A program made the position numbers and the translations under genes. From positions 1 to 64,000 of the forward strand of contig NZ_JAUOTO010000004.1 of the NCBI RefSeq assembly GCF_030546645.1: 64,000 bases of DNA, read 5' to 3'. The stretch is from Flavitalea plasmicola. Lineage in GTDB: Bacteria; Bacteroidota; Bacteroidia; Chitinophagales; Chitinophagaceae. Under the pieces are notes generated by a model. The model was not told where the DNA came from, searched no databases, and was given only the letters and a program-made list of their open reading frames with translations. Positions 43,087-52,112 of the stretch are shown here, piece by piece; the stretch's first letter is position 1, and each line of letters begins with the position of its first letter.

Positions 43087-45477
43087 TTATTCGGACCTCA
43101 AGCTTCTCACCGGATTGGCCAGTGCGGAGCGGAGGGTCCTGTATCCAATTGTCAAGGTTGCAATGACGACAGTTGAGAAAAGGGCCATTAAAAAGACCTG
43201 TGCGTTCAAGGGTATCCTGTAAACGAAATCCTGCAGCCACCGGTGCATGAACCATCCGCCGACGGGCGCGGCCACCAAAAATGCCAGGACCAGCAGCCGG
43301 AGGAATTCTTTGCCGAAGATCCAGAGGATATCGGGTATGCCTGCGCCCAGCACCTTACGCACGCCGATCTCTTTTGTTTTTTGCATCGCCATGAAGGAAA
43401 CCATGCCGTACAGTCCGAGACAGCCTATCAGGATGGCGATGGCTGCAAATATTTCTATCAACGTCAGCAGGACCGTCTCTGACTGGTAGAAGTCGGCGAT
43501 GCTATCATCCATGAACTGGTAAGTATAGTTGTATTCCGGGTAGGTGTTGTTCCATAATTTTTCGAAGGCGGGCAGGAGGCCTCCCGCTCTTGCCAGGTTG
43601 AGCTTGACGGCGCAGACGGCATATGATCTGTAGTCCTGGGAGATGCAGACCGGGGAAATTTCTCCCTTGAAGGAGTTGTTATGAAAATCTTTTAGAACGC
43701 CGACGACCGTGCCGCGGGCTCCTTGCTCAATGGCAATGGACTTACCGATGATGTCCTGAGGGGCTTTAAGGTTCAGCTTATGGACCAGCGTCTCATTGAC
43801 GAGAAATTCATGGGCTGAGTCGGATCGAAAGAAGTTCCTGCCGGCGATGAGGGTAAGGCCGAATGCGGAGACGTATTGGTCATCACCATTTTTAACATTG
43901 ATATTAAAGGGCTCGGCTTTTGGTCTGTTGTCGAAGGAGAAGCCATCGAGCTCATTGTCGCTGGTGGCCGGGGGGGTGAAGCATAGGGAAGTTTTTTCCA
44001 CACCTGTCATTGCTGACAGGCTATTGCGCAGGTGGTCCATTTTGGTCCTGTCGGGTGCAGGGACGGGCAATAGTACGATGCCTTCCTTGTTGAAACCGAG
44101 GTCGGTCTTACGCGAATAGTGGATCTGGCCGGCTATGACGATGGTGGTGATGATAAGCAGCTGTGAAATGGCGAATTGACCGGTGACCAGGATCCTGCGG
44201 ACGGAGAAACCGCCGATGTGCTGCTGATTTAATTTTCCTTTCAGCGCAAGCACGGGTTGGAAGCCGGCGAGGATGAGACCGGGGTAGGAGCCGGCGAGGA
44301 AGGTGACGCTCGTCAGCAGGAGGACGAGGAAGATGACCAGCCAGGTGTCTCCGATGAATGGGATGGAGAGGCGCATGTCAAGCAACCGGTTGACAAAGGG
44401 AAGGGATTGCTGTGCCAGGCAGAATGCCAATATGGTTGCGAACAGCGCGATGAGGGCTGTTTCGGCGATGAATTGCCAGAAGAGCTGCATCCGCATGCCT
44501 CCCAGGACCTTTCTTATGCCCACTTCTTTGGAGCGGGTGAGGGCTTGTGCCGTGGCGAGGTTGACAAAATTCATGCAGGCGGTGGCGATGAGGAAGAGGC
44601 CGATGAGCGCAAGCGCCCAGATGTATTTTTTTTCTACTGCTCCAGAATAGTTTGGATTGAAGTGGATGTCAGACAGGGGTTGAAGCCTGAAGCGGAAGAC
44701 ATTGTGTCCCCTGGTGTCTGCGTAGTATTTGTCCATCAGCGCAGGGAAGAGCTTTTCAACGGCGGCGGGGCTGGTCCCTTTTTTCAGCAGGAGAAAGGTC
44801 TGCATGTTGTTATTGATGCCGGACCACCTGTTGGGGCCGGCGAGAGATGAGTCAAAGTCTTTCAGGTTGACATAGGATAAATAGATCTCCTGGCTACGGT
44901 CTGTGTTGACGGGGATGTCCCTGAGGATACCTGTGACGGTGAAGTTCATGCTGTTCCCGATGCGGAGGGACTGTCCCATGGGATCTTGTCCGGGGAAGTA
45001 TTTATGGGCCAGCTTCTCTGTAATAAAGGCTGTATTGGGGTTGGCCAGCGCGGACCTGTCGCCTTTTACCAGGGGGAAGCTGAAAATTTGGAAGAATTCG
45101 GGCTCTGCGAGGGCGAGTCCCTCTTGCTCTACAAATTTATGGATGTCTTTCCCGGTGTTAACGGTGATGAGAGGGCTCCCGAATACTCTTACACAGGCTA
45201 TTTTGTCGGCGAAGGAATAATCATTGCGGAGGGCTTTGCCCAATGGGGCCGGGGTGCCGGAGGTATAGCTAAGGTTGTCGTGGTGTATCTCGGTGACTAC
45301 GCGGTAGGTGTTGTTCGTGTCCGGATGAAAGTCTTCGAAGCTGAGGTGATAGCGGACGAGGGTAAAGATGAGGATGCTGCAGGTGATGCCCAGGGTTAGG
45401 CCTGCCACATTGATAAAGGCGTAGGACTTGTTGCGTTGAAGGTGCCGCCACGCTATTTTGAAATAGTTCTTTATCAT
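43087..45477 (-). CDS. Double-FtsX MacB-like ABC permease 2
   Basis: A 796-residue permease. ATG at 45477 is chosen because it gives the shared N terminus (IKNYFKIAWRHLQRNKS); the frame is open upstream to 45609 but that extension lies over the end of permease 1. First membrane segment VAGLTLGITCSILIFTLV; coupling loops TRSKEVGIRKVLGGMRMQL and QKTKEIGVRKVLGAG. C terminus ANPVRSLRSE. It lies 14 bp after permease 1. Confidence 0.93.
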   Translation of the reverse strand: MIKNYFKIAWRHLQRNKSYAFINVAGLTLGITCSILIFTLVRYHLSFEDFHPDTNNTYRVVTEIHHDNLSYTSGTPAPLGKALRNDYSFADKIACVRVFGSPLITVNTGKDIHKFVEQEGLALAEPEFFQIFSFPLVKGDRSALANPNTAFITEKLAHKYFPGQDPMGQSLRIGNSMNFTVTGILRDIPVNTDRSQEIYLSYVNLKDFDSSLAGPNRWSGINNNMQTFLLLKKGTSPAAVEKLFPALMDKYYADTRGHNVFRFRLQPLSDIHFNPNYSGAVEKKYIWALALIGLFLIATACMNFVNLATAQALTRSKEVGIRKVLGGMRMQLFWQFIAETALIALFATILAFCLAQQSLPFVNRLLDMRLSIPFIGDTWLVIFLVLLLTSVTFLAGSYPGLILAGFQPVLALKGKLNQQHIGGFSVRRILVTGQFAISQLLIITTIVIAGQIHYSRKTDLGFNKEGIVLLPVPAPDRTKMDHLRNSLSAMTGVEKTSLCFTPPATSDNELDGFSFDNRPKAEPFNINVKNGDDQYVSAFGLTLIAGRNFFRSDSAHEFLVNETLVHKLNLKAPQDIIGKSIAIEQGARGTVVGVLKDFHNNSFKGEISPVCISQDYRSYAVCAVKLNLARAGGLLPAFEKLWNNTYPEYNYTYQFMDDSIADFYQSETVLLTLIEIFAAIAILIGCLGLYGMVSFMAMQKTKEIGVRKVLGAGIPDILWIFGKEFLRLLVLAFLVAAPVGGWFMHRWLQDFVYRIPLNAQVFLMALFSTVVIATLTIGYRTLRSALANPVRSLRSE

Positions 45478-45491
45478 GTGTAGACAGGTTT

Positions 45492-47924
45492 TTATTCTGT
45501 TCGCAGGCTTTTCACTGGCGGCGACATAGCGGCCCGGATGGCCTGGAAGCCGATGGTGATCAGGGCAACGGCCGAAGCCAGGATGCCTGCCACCAGAAAG
45601 ATCCACCATTGGATGGAGATCCTGTAGGCAAAATCGCTGAGCCAGTTATGCATAGCGTACCATGCAACGGGGAAGGCGATGAGGGCGCCGATGGCGACCA
45701 GCTTCAGGAAATCTTTCGACAGCAGGGAGACGATGCTGGTGGTGCTTGCGCCCAGCACTTTCCGGACGCCGATCTCTTTGATGCGTTGGGATATGGCGAA
45801 GGCGGAGAGTCCCAGCAGCCCCAGGCAGGCTATGAAAATGGCGATACCGGAGAAGGAGGTGAACAGCGTCCCTTGTCTTTGTTCCGAACGATAGAGCTGT
45901 TGGAATTTCTCGTCCAGGAAGGTGTATTCGAAGGGAGTCTGGGGAAGGTATTTTTTCCAGGTCTTTTCCAGGTGGGCGAGTCCGCCGTTGATATTGTTGC
46001 CGGCGATCTTGACGGAGAGCCAGTTCAGGTGGAACCCTGCGTTATTATTGTCGGGGGCCATGACGAGGACCAGGGGTACGATCTGCTGGTGCATGGATTC
46101 GAAGTGGAAGTCGCCCAGTACGCCTACGATCTTACCTTTTATACCGCCGTATTCAAAGTTATGTCCTACGGCCTGTTCGGGGCGTTGTACGCCCAGTGCG
46201 CGGGTAGCTGCCGCATTCAGTATGAAGGAGCTTGAGTCGGTGGCGTAGTCGCGGGAAAAATTCCTTCCTGCGATGACGGACATACCATACGTGGGGACGA
46301 AGTCAAAATCGGCCGTAACGTATTTGATATCTGCACTGACAGGCCGGAGCGAGTCGCCGCTCTCCGTAGAGGCGCCTTGTTCGTCCAGCAGCCGGCCACT
46401 GGGAATACGGGATGACCGGCCTGCGTCCCTGATATAAGTGCTGCTGCGTAATTCGTTGCGGAAGGCGTTGTAGGTGTTGCCGAGGCTTCTGTCATATCCA
46501 ATGGTGACGATCCTTTCCTTATCGAAGCCCAGGGATTTATCCTGCATAAAATGCAATTGCTGGAATACGATGGCTGTGCAGATGATGAGGATGATGGAGA
46601 TGGAGAACTGCGTTACCACGAGCACTTTCCGGAAAGAGATGCTGCCATTGCCTGCCTTGAAGAGGCCTTTCAGCACTTGAACGGGCTTGAAGGAAGACAT
46701 GAACAGCGCAGGGTAGATACCAGAAAGGATGCCAACCACGAAGGGGGTAAGCAGGAGCGGTATGATCACCTTGAGGGTGAAGAGGCTACGGATGGAGAGG
46801 CTTTGATCAATGACGCCGTTCAGCGCCGGCAGGGTTAGCCAGGTGACGCCGATGGCCAGAACGGTAGCCAGGGCGGTGATCACCACGGATTCGCTGAGGA
46901 ACTGGATAATGATCTCGTTGCGCTGGGCGCCGGAAGTTTTGCGAATGCCGATCTCTTTGGCGCGCAGCGCTGAGCGGGCCGTAGAGAGGTTCATATAATT
47001 GATGCAGGCAATGAGTAAGATAAAAAGTGCGATGGCGCTGAAAATGTAGACGCGTTTGATATCTCCATTATCTTCCAATTCTGCATCAAGATGGGAGGTG
47101 AGGTGGATATCTGTCAGCCGTTGTATGTATAGTTTGGTCCAGCTGGAGGGTTTGGAATCGCCCGGCTGACCCATATACTTATCCAGGAAGGCGGGGAAGC
47201 GCGCTTCGATGTTCTTCACGGGATAGTTCGGAGGCAGCAGCAAGTAGGTGAAGAAGGAATTGTTTCCCCAATTGGTCTGCAGGGCTCTTTCTCCATAGAT
47301 GGCGGTGTCCTTCAGGGTGGCGAAGGACAGCATCATCCGTGGATGCAGATGGGCGGCATCGGGGAAGGGTTTAAAGATCCCTGTTACTTTAAAGTTATAC
47401 TGGTTATTGAGCCGGATCACCTTGTTTATCGGGTCGTCATTGCCGAAGTATCTTTTGGCGATGTCCTCGGTAAGGATGACGGAGTAGGGGTCGGTCAGGG
47501 CGGTGCGCGGGTTGCCTTTCAGGAGGGTCACGTCGAAGATGCCGAAGAGGTTCTCGTCGGCATAGTACAGGTCCTTTTCATTGAATATCTTTTCTTCATA
47601 ACGTGTGGGGACGGTGCCGACGGGAAATATGCGGGTGACCTTCTCGATATCGGGGAATTCGTTCTGCAGCAGAGGTCCGAAAGGAGGCGCCACTGAGCCC
47701 AGGTGAAGGGAGGTGATGCCTTCTTTATTATTAAAGCTGCGGGTGACGCGGTAGATGCGATCGGCCTTGCTGTTGTATTTGTCATAGCTGACCTCATGGA
47801 TAATGTAGGTCACGATGAGCAGGCAGCAGGAGATGCCGACCGTAAGTCCGAACAGGTTAATAAAGGAAATAACCTTATGTTTCGCCATGTTACGCAGGGC
47901 GATCTTGAGATAGTTCCTCAGCAT
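45492..47924 (-). CDS. Double-FtsX MacB-like ABC permease 1
   Basis: First of the eight permeases (810 residues), 10 bp after ATPase 1 and therefore its most likely direct partner. N terminus LRNYLKIALRNMAKHKVIS, first membrane segment LTVGISCCLLIVTYII. Coupling loops: LRAKEIGIRKTSGAQRNEI and QRIKEIGVRKVLGAS. Two MacB-type periplasmic domains lie between the membrane blocks. C terminus SPPVKSLRTE, lacking the ANP seen in most of the others. Confidence 0.93.
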   Translation of the reverse strand: MLRNYLKIALRNMAKHKVISFINLFGLTVGISCCLLIVTYIIHEVSYDKYNSKADRIYRVTRSFNNKEGITSLHLGSVAPPFGPLLQNEFPDIEKVTRIFPVGTVPTRYEEKIFNEKDLYYADENLFGIFDVTLLKGNPRTALTDPYSVILTEDIAKRYFGNDDPINKVIRLNNQYNFKVTGIFKPFPDAAHLHPRMMLSFATLKDTAIYGERALQTNWGNNSFFTYLLLPPNYPVKNIEARFPAFLDKYMGQPGDSKPSSWTKLYIQRLTDIHLTSHLDAELEDNGDIKRVYIFSAIALFILLIACINYMNLSTARSALRAKEIGIRKTSGAQRNEIIIQFLSESVVITALATVLAIGVTWLTLPALNGVIDQSLSIRSLFTLKVIIPLLLTPFVVGILSGIYPALFMSSFKPVQVLKGLFKAGNGSISFRKVLVVTQFSISIILIICTAIVFQQLHFMQDKSLGFDKERIVTIGYDRSLGNTYNAFRNELRSSTYIRDAGRSSRIPSGRLLDEQGASTESGDSLRPVSADIKYVTADFDFVPTYGMSVIAGRNFSRDYATDSSSFILNAAATRALGVQRPEQAVGHNFEYGGIKGKIVGVLGDFHFESMHQQIVPLVLVMAPDNNNAGFHLNWLSVKIAGNNINGGLAHLEKTWKKYLPQTPFEYTFLDEKFQQLYRSEQRQGTLFTSFSGIAIFIACLGLLGLSAFAISQRIKEIGVRKVLGASTTSIVSLLSKDFLKLVAIGALIAFPVAWYAMHNWLSDFAYRISIQWWIFLVAGILASAVALITIGFQAIRAAMSPPVKSLRTE

Positions 47925-47934
47925 AAGAACGATT

Positions 47935-48612
47935 TTAGACGAGTATGTTCTCCGTAACCGTTTGTCCGTCCAGCATGCGAATGATGCGATGGCTGTAGCG
48001 GGAGTCGTGTTCGGAGTGTGTTACCATGATGATCGTGGTGCCCTGTTCATTCAGATCGGTGAGGAGCTGCATCACTTCATTACCGTTGGACGAGTCCAGG
48101 TTACCAGTAGGTTCATCGGCCAGGATCAGCTTGGGGTTATTGACGACTGCGCGGGCTACGGCTACACGTTGTTGCTGACCGCCGGACAGCTGCTGAGGGT
48201 AGTGATTACGACGGTGCATGATCTGCATTTTATCCAGGACGGCTTCTACGCGTTGTTTGCGTTCGGGACCTTTCACGCCAAGATAGATCAGGGGCAGCTC
48301 GACATTTTCGAACACGGTGAGCTCGTCGATGAGGTTGAAGCTCTGGAATACGAAGCCGATGTTACGTTTGCGAAGATCGGCCCTCTTGCGTTCGTTGAAA
48401 TGCGCCACTTCAGTGCCATTGAAGATAAAGCTGCCGCCATCAGGATCATCGAGCAGGCCCAGGATATTAAGGAGTGTGGATTTCCCGCAGCCGGAGGGGC
48501 CCATAACAGATACGAACTCGCCTTCCTTGACTTCAAAGCTGAGGTGATTCAACGCGACGGTTTCCACTTCTTCAGTACGGTATACTTTTTGGAGGTCACT
48601 GATCTTGATCAT
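47935..48612 (-). CDS. MacB/LolD-type ABC transporter ATPase 1
   Basis: A 225-residue ATP-binding subunit with all hallmarks: Walker A GPSGCGKST, Q-loop IGFVFQSFNLIDELT, signature LSGGQQQRVAVARA, Walker [14 protein letters not shown] and H-loop VTHSEHD. It precedes the permease array by 10 bp and has a complete consensus, unlike ATPase 2. I infer that it energises most or all of the eight permeases, since only two ATPases exist for eight full-length permeases. Confidence 0.95.
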   Translation of the reverse strand: MIKISDLQKVYRTEEVETVALNHLSFEVKEGEFVSVMGPSGCGKSTLLNILGLLDDPDGGSFIFNGTEVAHFNERKRADLRKRNIGFVFQSFNLIDELTVFENVELPLIYLGVKGPERKQRVEAVLDKMQIMHRRNHYPQQLSGGQQQRVAVARAVVNNPKLILADEPTGNLDSSNGNEVMQLLTDLNEQGTTIIMVTHSEHDSRYSHRIIRMLDGQTVTENILV

Positions 48613-48670
48613 GTTTTTAGCGTTTAAGTGAATAGTGTAGTTGTAGTTGAGTCGTTTGTTGTATTATAAA

Positions 48671-48871
48671 TTATATGTATAGGAATTTAACGAACTGAAA
48701 GGTAGAAAATTCCTGCTTTTCTTCAGATATCTCTTTTGACAGCTCTTTTGCACGGTGACCTTTATCACATTGACCGGAGTCACGGATGGGGTGGGCACAT
48801 TCATTCCTGGATGAGGCGAAAGCGCTCATGCAGAGTATGAGGACCAGCGTGTAAAGGAGTTTGAGTCGCAT
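48671..48871 (-). CDS. Small putative secreted peptide in the efflux cluster
   Basis: A 66-residue frame between the adaptor gene (58 bp) and ATPase 1 (58 bp). The N terminus is a convincing signal peptide (RLKLLYTLVLILCMSAFASS). The mature part is short and charged with two cysteines 11 residues apart (ECAHPIRDSGQC) and Lys/Glu-rich downstream. I recognise no family. Position within the operon is the main support. It could be a small periplasmic accessory factor, an exported substrate, or a chance frame. Confidence 0.5.
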   Translation of the reverse strand: MRLKLLYTLVLILCMSAFASSRNECAHPIRDSGQCDKGHRAKELSKEISEEKQEFSTFQFVKFLYI

Positions 48872-48929
48872 GATGTTGTTTTTTGCTTTGTTAGCTATTA
48901 TGGACGCGGCGGGCCGTCCGAATGTTACA

Positions 48930-50186
48930 TTATTTTTTCAATACCAGTTCCTGCATGTTTCCATAGTTCTCGTAGCTGGAGGTGACGACTTTGTCTCCAG
49001 GCTTGAGGCCGGAAAGAACTTCATAGTAGTCGGTGTTCTGGCGTCCCAGCTGAATATCCACTCTATAGGCAGTCTTGCCGTCTTCGCTGACCTTGAAGAT
49101 CCAGTTACCACCTGTCTGCTGATAGAAGCCGCCTTTGGGGACCAGAATGGCGGTGGTCTCGTCGCTCAGCGCCAGCGTGATCTGCAGCGTCTGCCCTTTG
49201 CGGATGCCTTTGGGAACCTCTCCCACGAAGGCCATATCCACCTGGAAGCGGCCATTAGTGACCTGGGTATAGACTTTGATGATCTTGAGCTTATAGGCCT
49301 TTTCGGCAAAGCTGAAAGTTCCTGTCAGTCCGGTGAAAACCCGGGAGATATAATGTTCGTCCACGTCGGACAGTCTCACCTTGAATCCGTCCAGCACGTC
49401 CAGCTGGCCGAGGGAGGCACCGGGGGTCTTGGATTGGCCGATCTCCGCGTCCAGGGAGGTAAGCTGGCCGTCCTGGGGGGCGCGGATGATGAGTCCGTCG
49501 ACCTTTCTCTTAAGGATCTCCATGGTATTTTGAGCGCGTTGGAAAGATTCCTTGTCCTGTTGTTCCTGTGCGCTTCGGGAAACGGTGTCATTATGCAGGA
49601 TGCTTTGGGCCAGGGTTCTTTTTTGCAGGTAATAGTTATAGTTATTCTCTGCCTGTTTGAATTCCTGGGAGCCGATGACCTTCTGCGCATATAGTTTTTT
49701 ATCCAATGTATAAACGCGTTCGGCTTCTTTGAACAGGCTTTCCACGTCGGCCATTTGGGTCAACTTGTTAACTGTATTCTGGTCGGCATTGACCCGGCTC
49801 AGCTGTGTCTGGGCCAACATGGAAGAGACATTGGTCATCTGGTTGGAAAGGTTCAGCTCCAGGTCGGTGTTGGACAATTTCAGGATGGGGTCGCCCTTTT
49901 TCAGGATGGCGCCGTCCTCGACGAATTTTTGTTCCACCCGGCCCCCATCGGGGGTTACCAGGTAGATCGTTGTCAGGGGGAGTACGGTGCCGTTCTGGGG
50001 TATGGATTCCTGGAAGTTGCCTTTCGTGATATCGCTAATCGTAATGCGCTCTGTATCAACGTTTAATTTAGATTTTCCGGAGGTGAAATAAAAACTTCCC
50101 GCGATCAATAGAACTAAAGCTGAGATCCCGCCAATGGTCATCAGGCGTTTTGTCGTCCATGTTTTCTTTGGAATTACTCTGTCCAC
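48930..50186 (-). CDS. HlyD/MacA-family periplasmic adaptor
   Basis: A 418-residue membrane-fusion protein linking inner-membrane permeases to TolC. An N-terminal membrane anchor (LMTIGGISALVLLIAGSFYF) is followed by a first half-lipoyl segment (VEQKFVEDGAILKKGDPILKL), a long alpha-helical hairpin (about 100-235), the second half-lipoyl part (GLIIRAPQDGQL), a beta-barrel domain, and a C-terminal membrane-proximal domain (VLSGLKPGDKVVTSSYENYG). It is the first gene of the minus-strand cluster, 120 bp after the -24/-12-like element, and divergent from the sigma-54 activator. Confidence 0.94.
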   Translation of the reverse strand: MDRVIPKKTWTTKRLMTIGGISALVLLIAGSFYFTSGKSKLNVDTERITISDITKGNFQESIPQNGTVLPLTTIYLVTPDGGRVEQKFVEDGAILKKGDPILKLSNTDLELNLSNQMTNVSSMLAQTQLSRVNADQNTVNKLTQMADVESLFKEAERVYTLDKKLYAQKVIGSQEFKQAENNYNYYLQKRTLAQSILHNDTVSRSAQEQQDKESFQRAQNTMEILKRKVDGLIIRAPQDGQLTSLDAEIGQSKTPGASLGQLDVLDGFKVRLSDVDEHYISRVFTGLTGTFSFAEKAYKLKIIKVYTQVTNGRFQVDMAFVGEVPKGIRKGQTLQITLALSDETTAILVPKGGFYQQTGGNWIFKVSEDGKTAYRVDIQLGRQNTDYYEVLSGLKPGDKVVTSSYENYGNMQELVLKK

Positions 50187-50303
50187 GATAAAGAATTTAA
50201 TTTTTTAAGTTTTCCCTTTTAGTTGCTCGTTTTTTTAAAAAGCCACCCAGCATAGAAATGCCAGGCGGTCTACTACACATGAGAAAATTCTTATCGTATC
50301 CAT

Positions 50304-50318
50304 AACAAACACATGCCA
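50304..50318 (-). promoter_or_regulatory. -24/-12-like promoter element upstream of the adaptor gene
   Basis: On the minus strand: TGGCATGTGTTTGTT. It is similar to the element before ATPase 2 in sequence and in its distance (64 bp) from the paired repeat. Leader length to the HlyD start would be about 110 bp. The spacing between GG and TTG is one base shorter than the sigma-54 consensus, so the assignment to sigma-54 rests on the neighbouring activator gene and on the duplicated geometry. Confidence 0.5.
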
Positions 50319-50369
50319 GAAATGAAATGCCTATGATTTACAGGCTATTAGCCTGGATTCGACCGGTTT

Positions 50370-50410
50370 ATAGTTCACTTTCGATACAGGAACTGTCCGC
50401 TTTTGATACA
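50370..50410 (-). promoter_or_regulatory. Paired direct repeat, putative activator site (copy 1)
   Basis: Two 19-bp copies at a 22-bp period (50370-50388 and 50392-50410), ending TTTCGATACA and TTTTGATACA on the + strand. About two helical turns separate them, so two activator dimers would bind the same face. The 430-bp region 50187-50616 otherwise holds no gene; it must also contain the + strand promoter of the regulator gene, which I could not identify. Confidence 0.6.
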
Positions 50411-50616
50411 CCCCCATTTCGGGCGGCTTTGACGTAAAAAATTAATTGCCATGCGATTATATTTAGGGTATACTTGTAGTTAGAATTTTGCTGCCGGAAT
50501 GGCGTCCCCGGATAGGACTATTTCGGCGACAATGGCTTAACATTGTCTTGTCTTAGGGAAAAGACGGCTACAGCGTATTTCTGTTGCATCTAACCAATTA
50601 TATTTTTTGAATTGAT

Positions 50617-51981
50617 ATGAACTTAAAAAATGCCTCTATTCTGGCAATTGATGATGACCCGGACGTACTTACGGCGGTAAGATTATTACTTAAAACGGAA
50701 GCAGCTGAAGTGGTGACGGAGAAGAACCCGGAGAACATGCGATCCCTGCTTTCCAAGAAGCCTTTTGACCTGATCCTGCTGGACATGAATTTCAACAGCA
50801 GTATCAATACGGGGAATGAGGGACTTTTCTGGCTGCGGAAGATAAAGGAACTGGGGTCTGAGGCAGCGGTGATCATGATCACGGCCTATGGGGACATCGA
50901 TCTGGCTGTTCGCTGTTTGAAGGAGGGGGCCGCGGATTTTGTCGTGAAGCCCTGGCATAATGAGCGGTTGATCGTTACGATCAAGGAGGCGCTGAAGAAG
51001 AATGACTCAAAGAAGGCGGGCGGAAGCTATGCGGCGGCGGGGGATTCGGTGATCGGTTCAGAGCTGCTGGGTGAGTCGGAAGTGATGCAGGATATTTTTT
51101 TCAAGCTGGTGAAGATCGCGCCTACGGATGCGAATATTCTCATATTGGGAGAGAATGGTACGGGGAAGGACCTTATAGCGAAGGCCATCCACCAGCATTC
51201 CCTAAGGGCTGAGAAGCCCTATATCAAAGTTGACGTGGGAGCATTGACGGAGAGTCTGTTCGAGAGCGAGCTGTTCGGTCACAAGAAGGGGGCTTTTACG
51301 GATGCCCGTGAGGACCGGATGGGGCGGTTTGAGGCGGGCAACGGGGGGACATTGTTCCTGGATGAGATCGGTAATATTTCTTTGCATCAGCAGGCGAAGC
51401 TATTGTCGGTGCTGCAGAACAGGATGGTGACCCGGCTGGGGTCCAATCAACCTTCGCCGATTGACATACGGCTGATCTGTGCGACGAATGTCCCTTTGAG
51501 TGAGCTGGCGAATGAGAGCCGGTTCCGGAAGGATCTTATCTACCGTATCAATACGGTGGAGATCACGGTACCTCCCTTGCGGAAGCGGGAGGAGGATATC
51601 GTTCTGCTGGCCCGCCATTTTGCCCGGACCTATACGAGTAAGTACATGAAGCCTTCGCTGGATTTCGACAGCAAGGCCGTTGAAAAATTGAAGAGCTATC
51701 ATTATCCGGGCAATGTCCGGGAGCTGCAGTACACCATCGAGCGTGCGGTGATCATGGCGGACGGGGATGTGCTGCAGGCGAAGGACCTTATTTTTTCGCC
51801 TATCGAGTCGGGGCGGCCGCCTGCGGGGGATGAGCCGCAGGAGCTGAAGCTCAGCACCATAGAGAAAAACGCCATTCTGAAAGTGATAGAAAAGCACAAC
51901 GGCAATATTTCCAAGGCTGCCAAGGAGTTGGGGCTGACGAGGACTGCACTGTACAGGAGGCTGTCGAAGTATGATATTTAG
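50617..51981 (+). CDS. Sigma-54-dependent response regulator (NtrC family)
   Basis: A 454-residue enhancer-binding activator. Receiver domain with phospho-acceptor D56 (LILLDMNF) and conserved lysine (VVKPWH); AAA+ domain with Walker A GENGTGKD, the sigma-54 contact loop ELFGHKKGAFTDARED (GAFTDA instead of GAFTGA), Walker B GGTLFLDEIGN and the arginine-finger region NESRFRKDLIYRIN; Fis-type helix-turn-helix at the end (NGNISKAAKELGLTRTALYRRL). The kinase gene follows. Divergent from the efflux cluster, it is the natural candidate to bind the paired repeats at 50370 and 28379. Confidence 0.95.
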   Translation: MNLKNASILAIDDDPDVLTAVRLLLKTEAAEVVTEKNPENMRSLLSKKPFDLILLDMNFNSSINTGNEGLFWLRKIKELGSEAAVIMITAYGDIDLAVRCLKEGAADFVVKPWHNERLIVTIKEALKKNDSKKAGGSYAAAGDSVIGSELLGESEVMQDIFFKLVKIAPTDANILILGENGTGKDLIAKAIHQHSLRAEKPYIKVDVGALTESLFESELFGHKKGAFTDAREDRMGRFEAGNGGTLFLDEIGNISLHQQAKLLSVLQNRMVTRLGSNQPSPIDIRLICATNVPLSELANESRFRKDLIYRINTVEITVPPLRKREEDIVLLARHFARTYTSKYMKPSLDFDSKAVEKLKSYHYPGNVRELQYTIERAVIMADGDVLQAKDLIFSPIESGRPPAGDEPQELKLSTIEKNAILKVIEKHNGNISKAAKELGLTRTALYRRLSKYDI

Positions 51982-51982
51982 C

Positions 51983-52105
51983 GGCGAGCGGCGAGCTTCG
52001 AGCTGTGAGCTGCAAGCTTCAAGCTTCAAGCTTCAAGGGGTTTGATTAGGTGATTAATGTTTTAAAAAAGCTGGCTAGTAGCTAATAGCTTGTAGCTTGC
52101 AGCTG
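51983..52105. repeat. Inverted heptanucleotide-repeat module between regulator and kinase genes
   Basis: Left arm 51983-52036: about seven units of AAGCTTC/GAGCTGC type. Right arm 52069-52104: GCTAGTAGCTAATAGCTTGTAGCTTGCAGCT. The module fills the 131-bp gap of an otherwise normal two-gene operon and ends 9 bp before the kinase start. Confidence 0.8.
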
Positions 52106-52112
52106 TTTTATT

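Noticed and set aside
28433-47924. A recent amplification as the source of the eight permeases
   Set aside because: N termini, coupling loops and periplasmic domains differ clearly by eye and gaps between genes are not repeated DNA, so an old family is more likely; only permeases 4 and 5 look close.
50430-50616. Possible sigma-54 promoter in front of the activator gene on the + strand (for example near TGGCTTAACATTGTC at 50533)
   Set aside because: The second block and spacing do not fit, and there is no partner copy of the paired repeat in this orientation.
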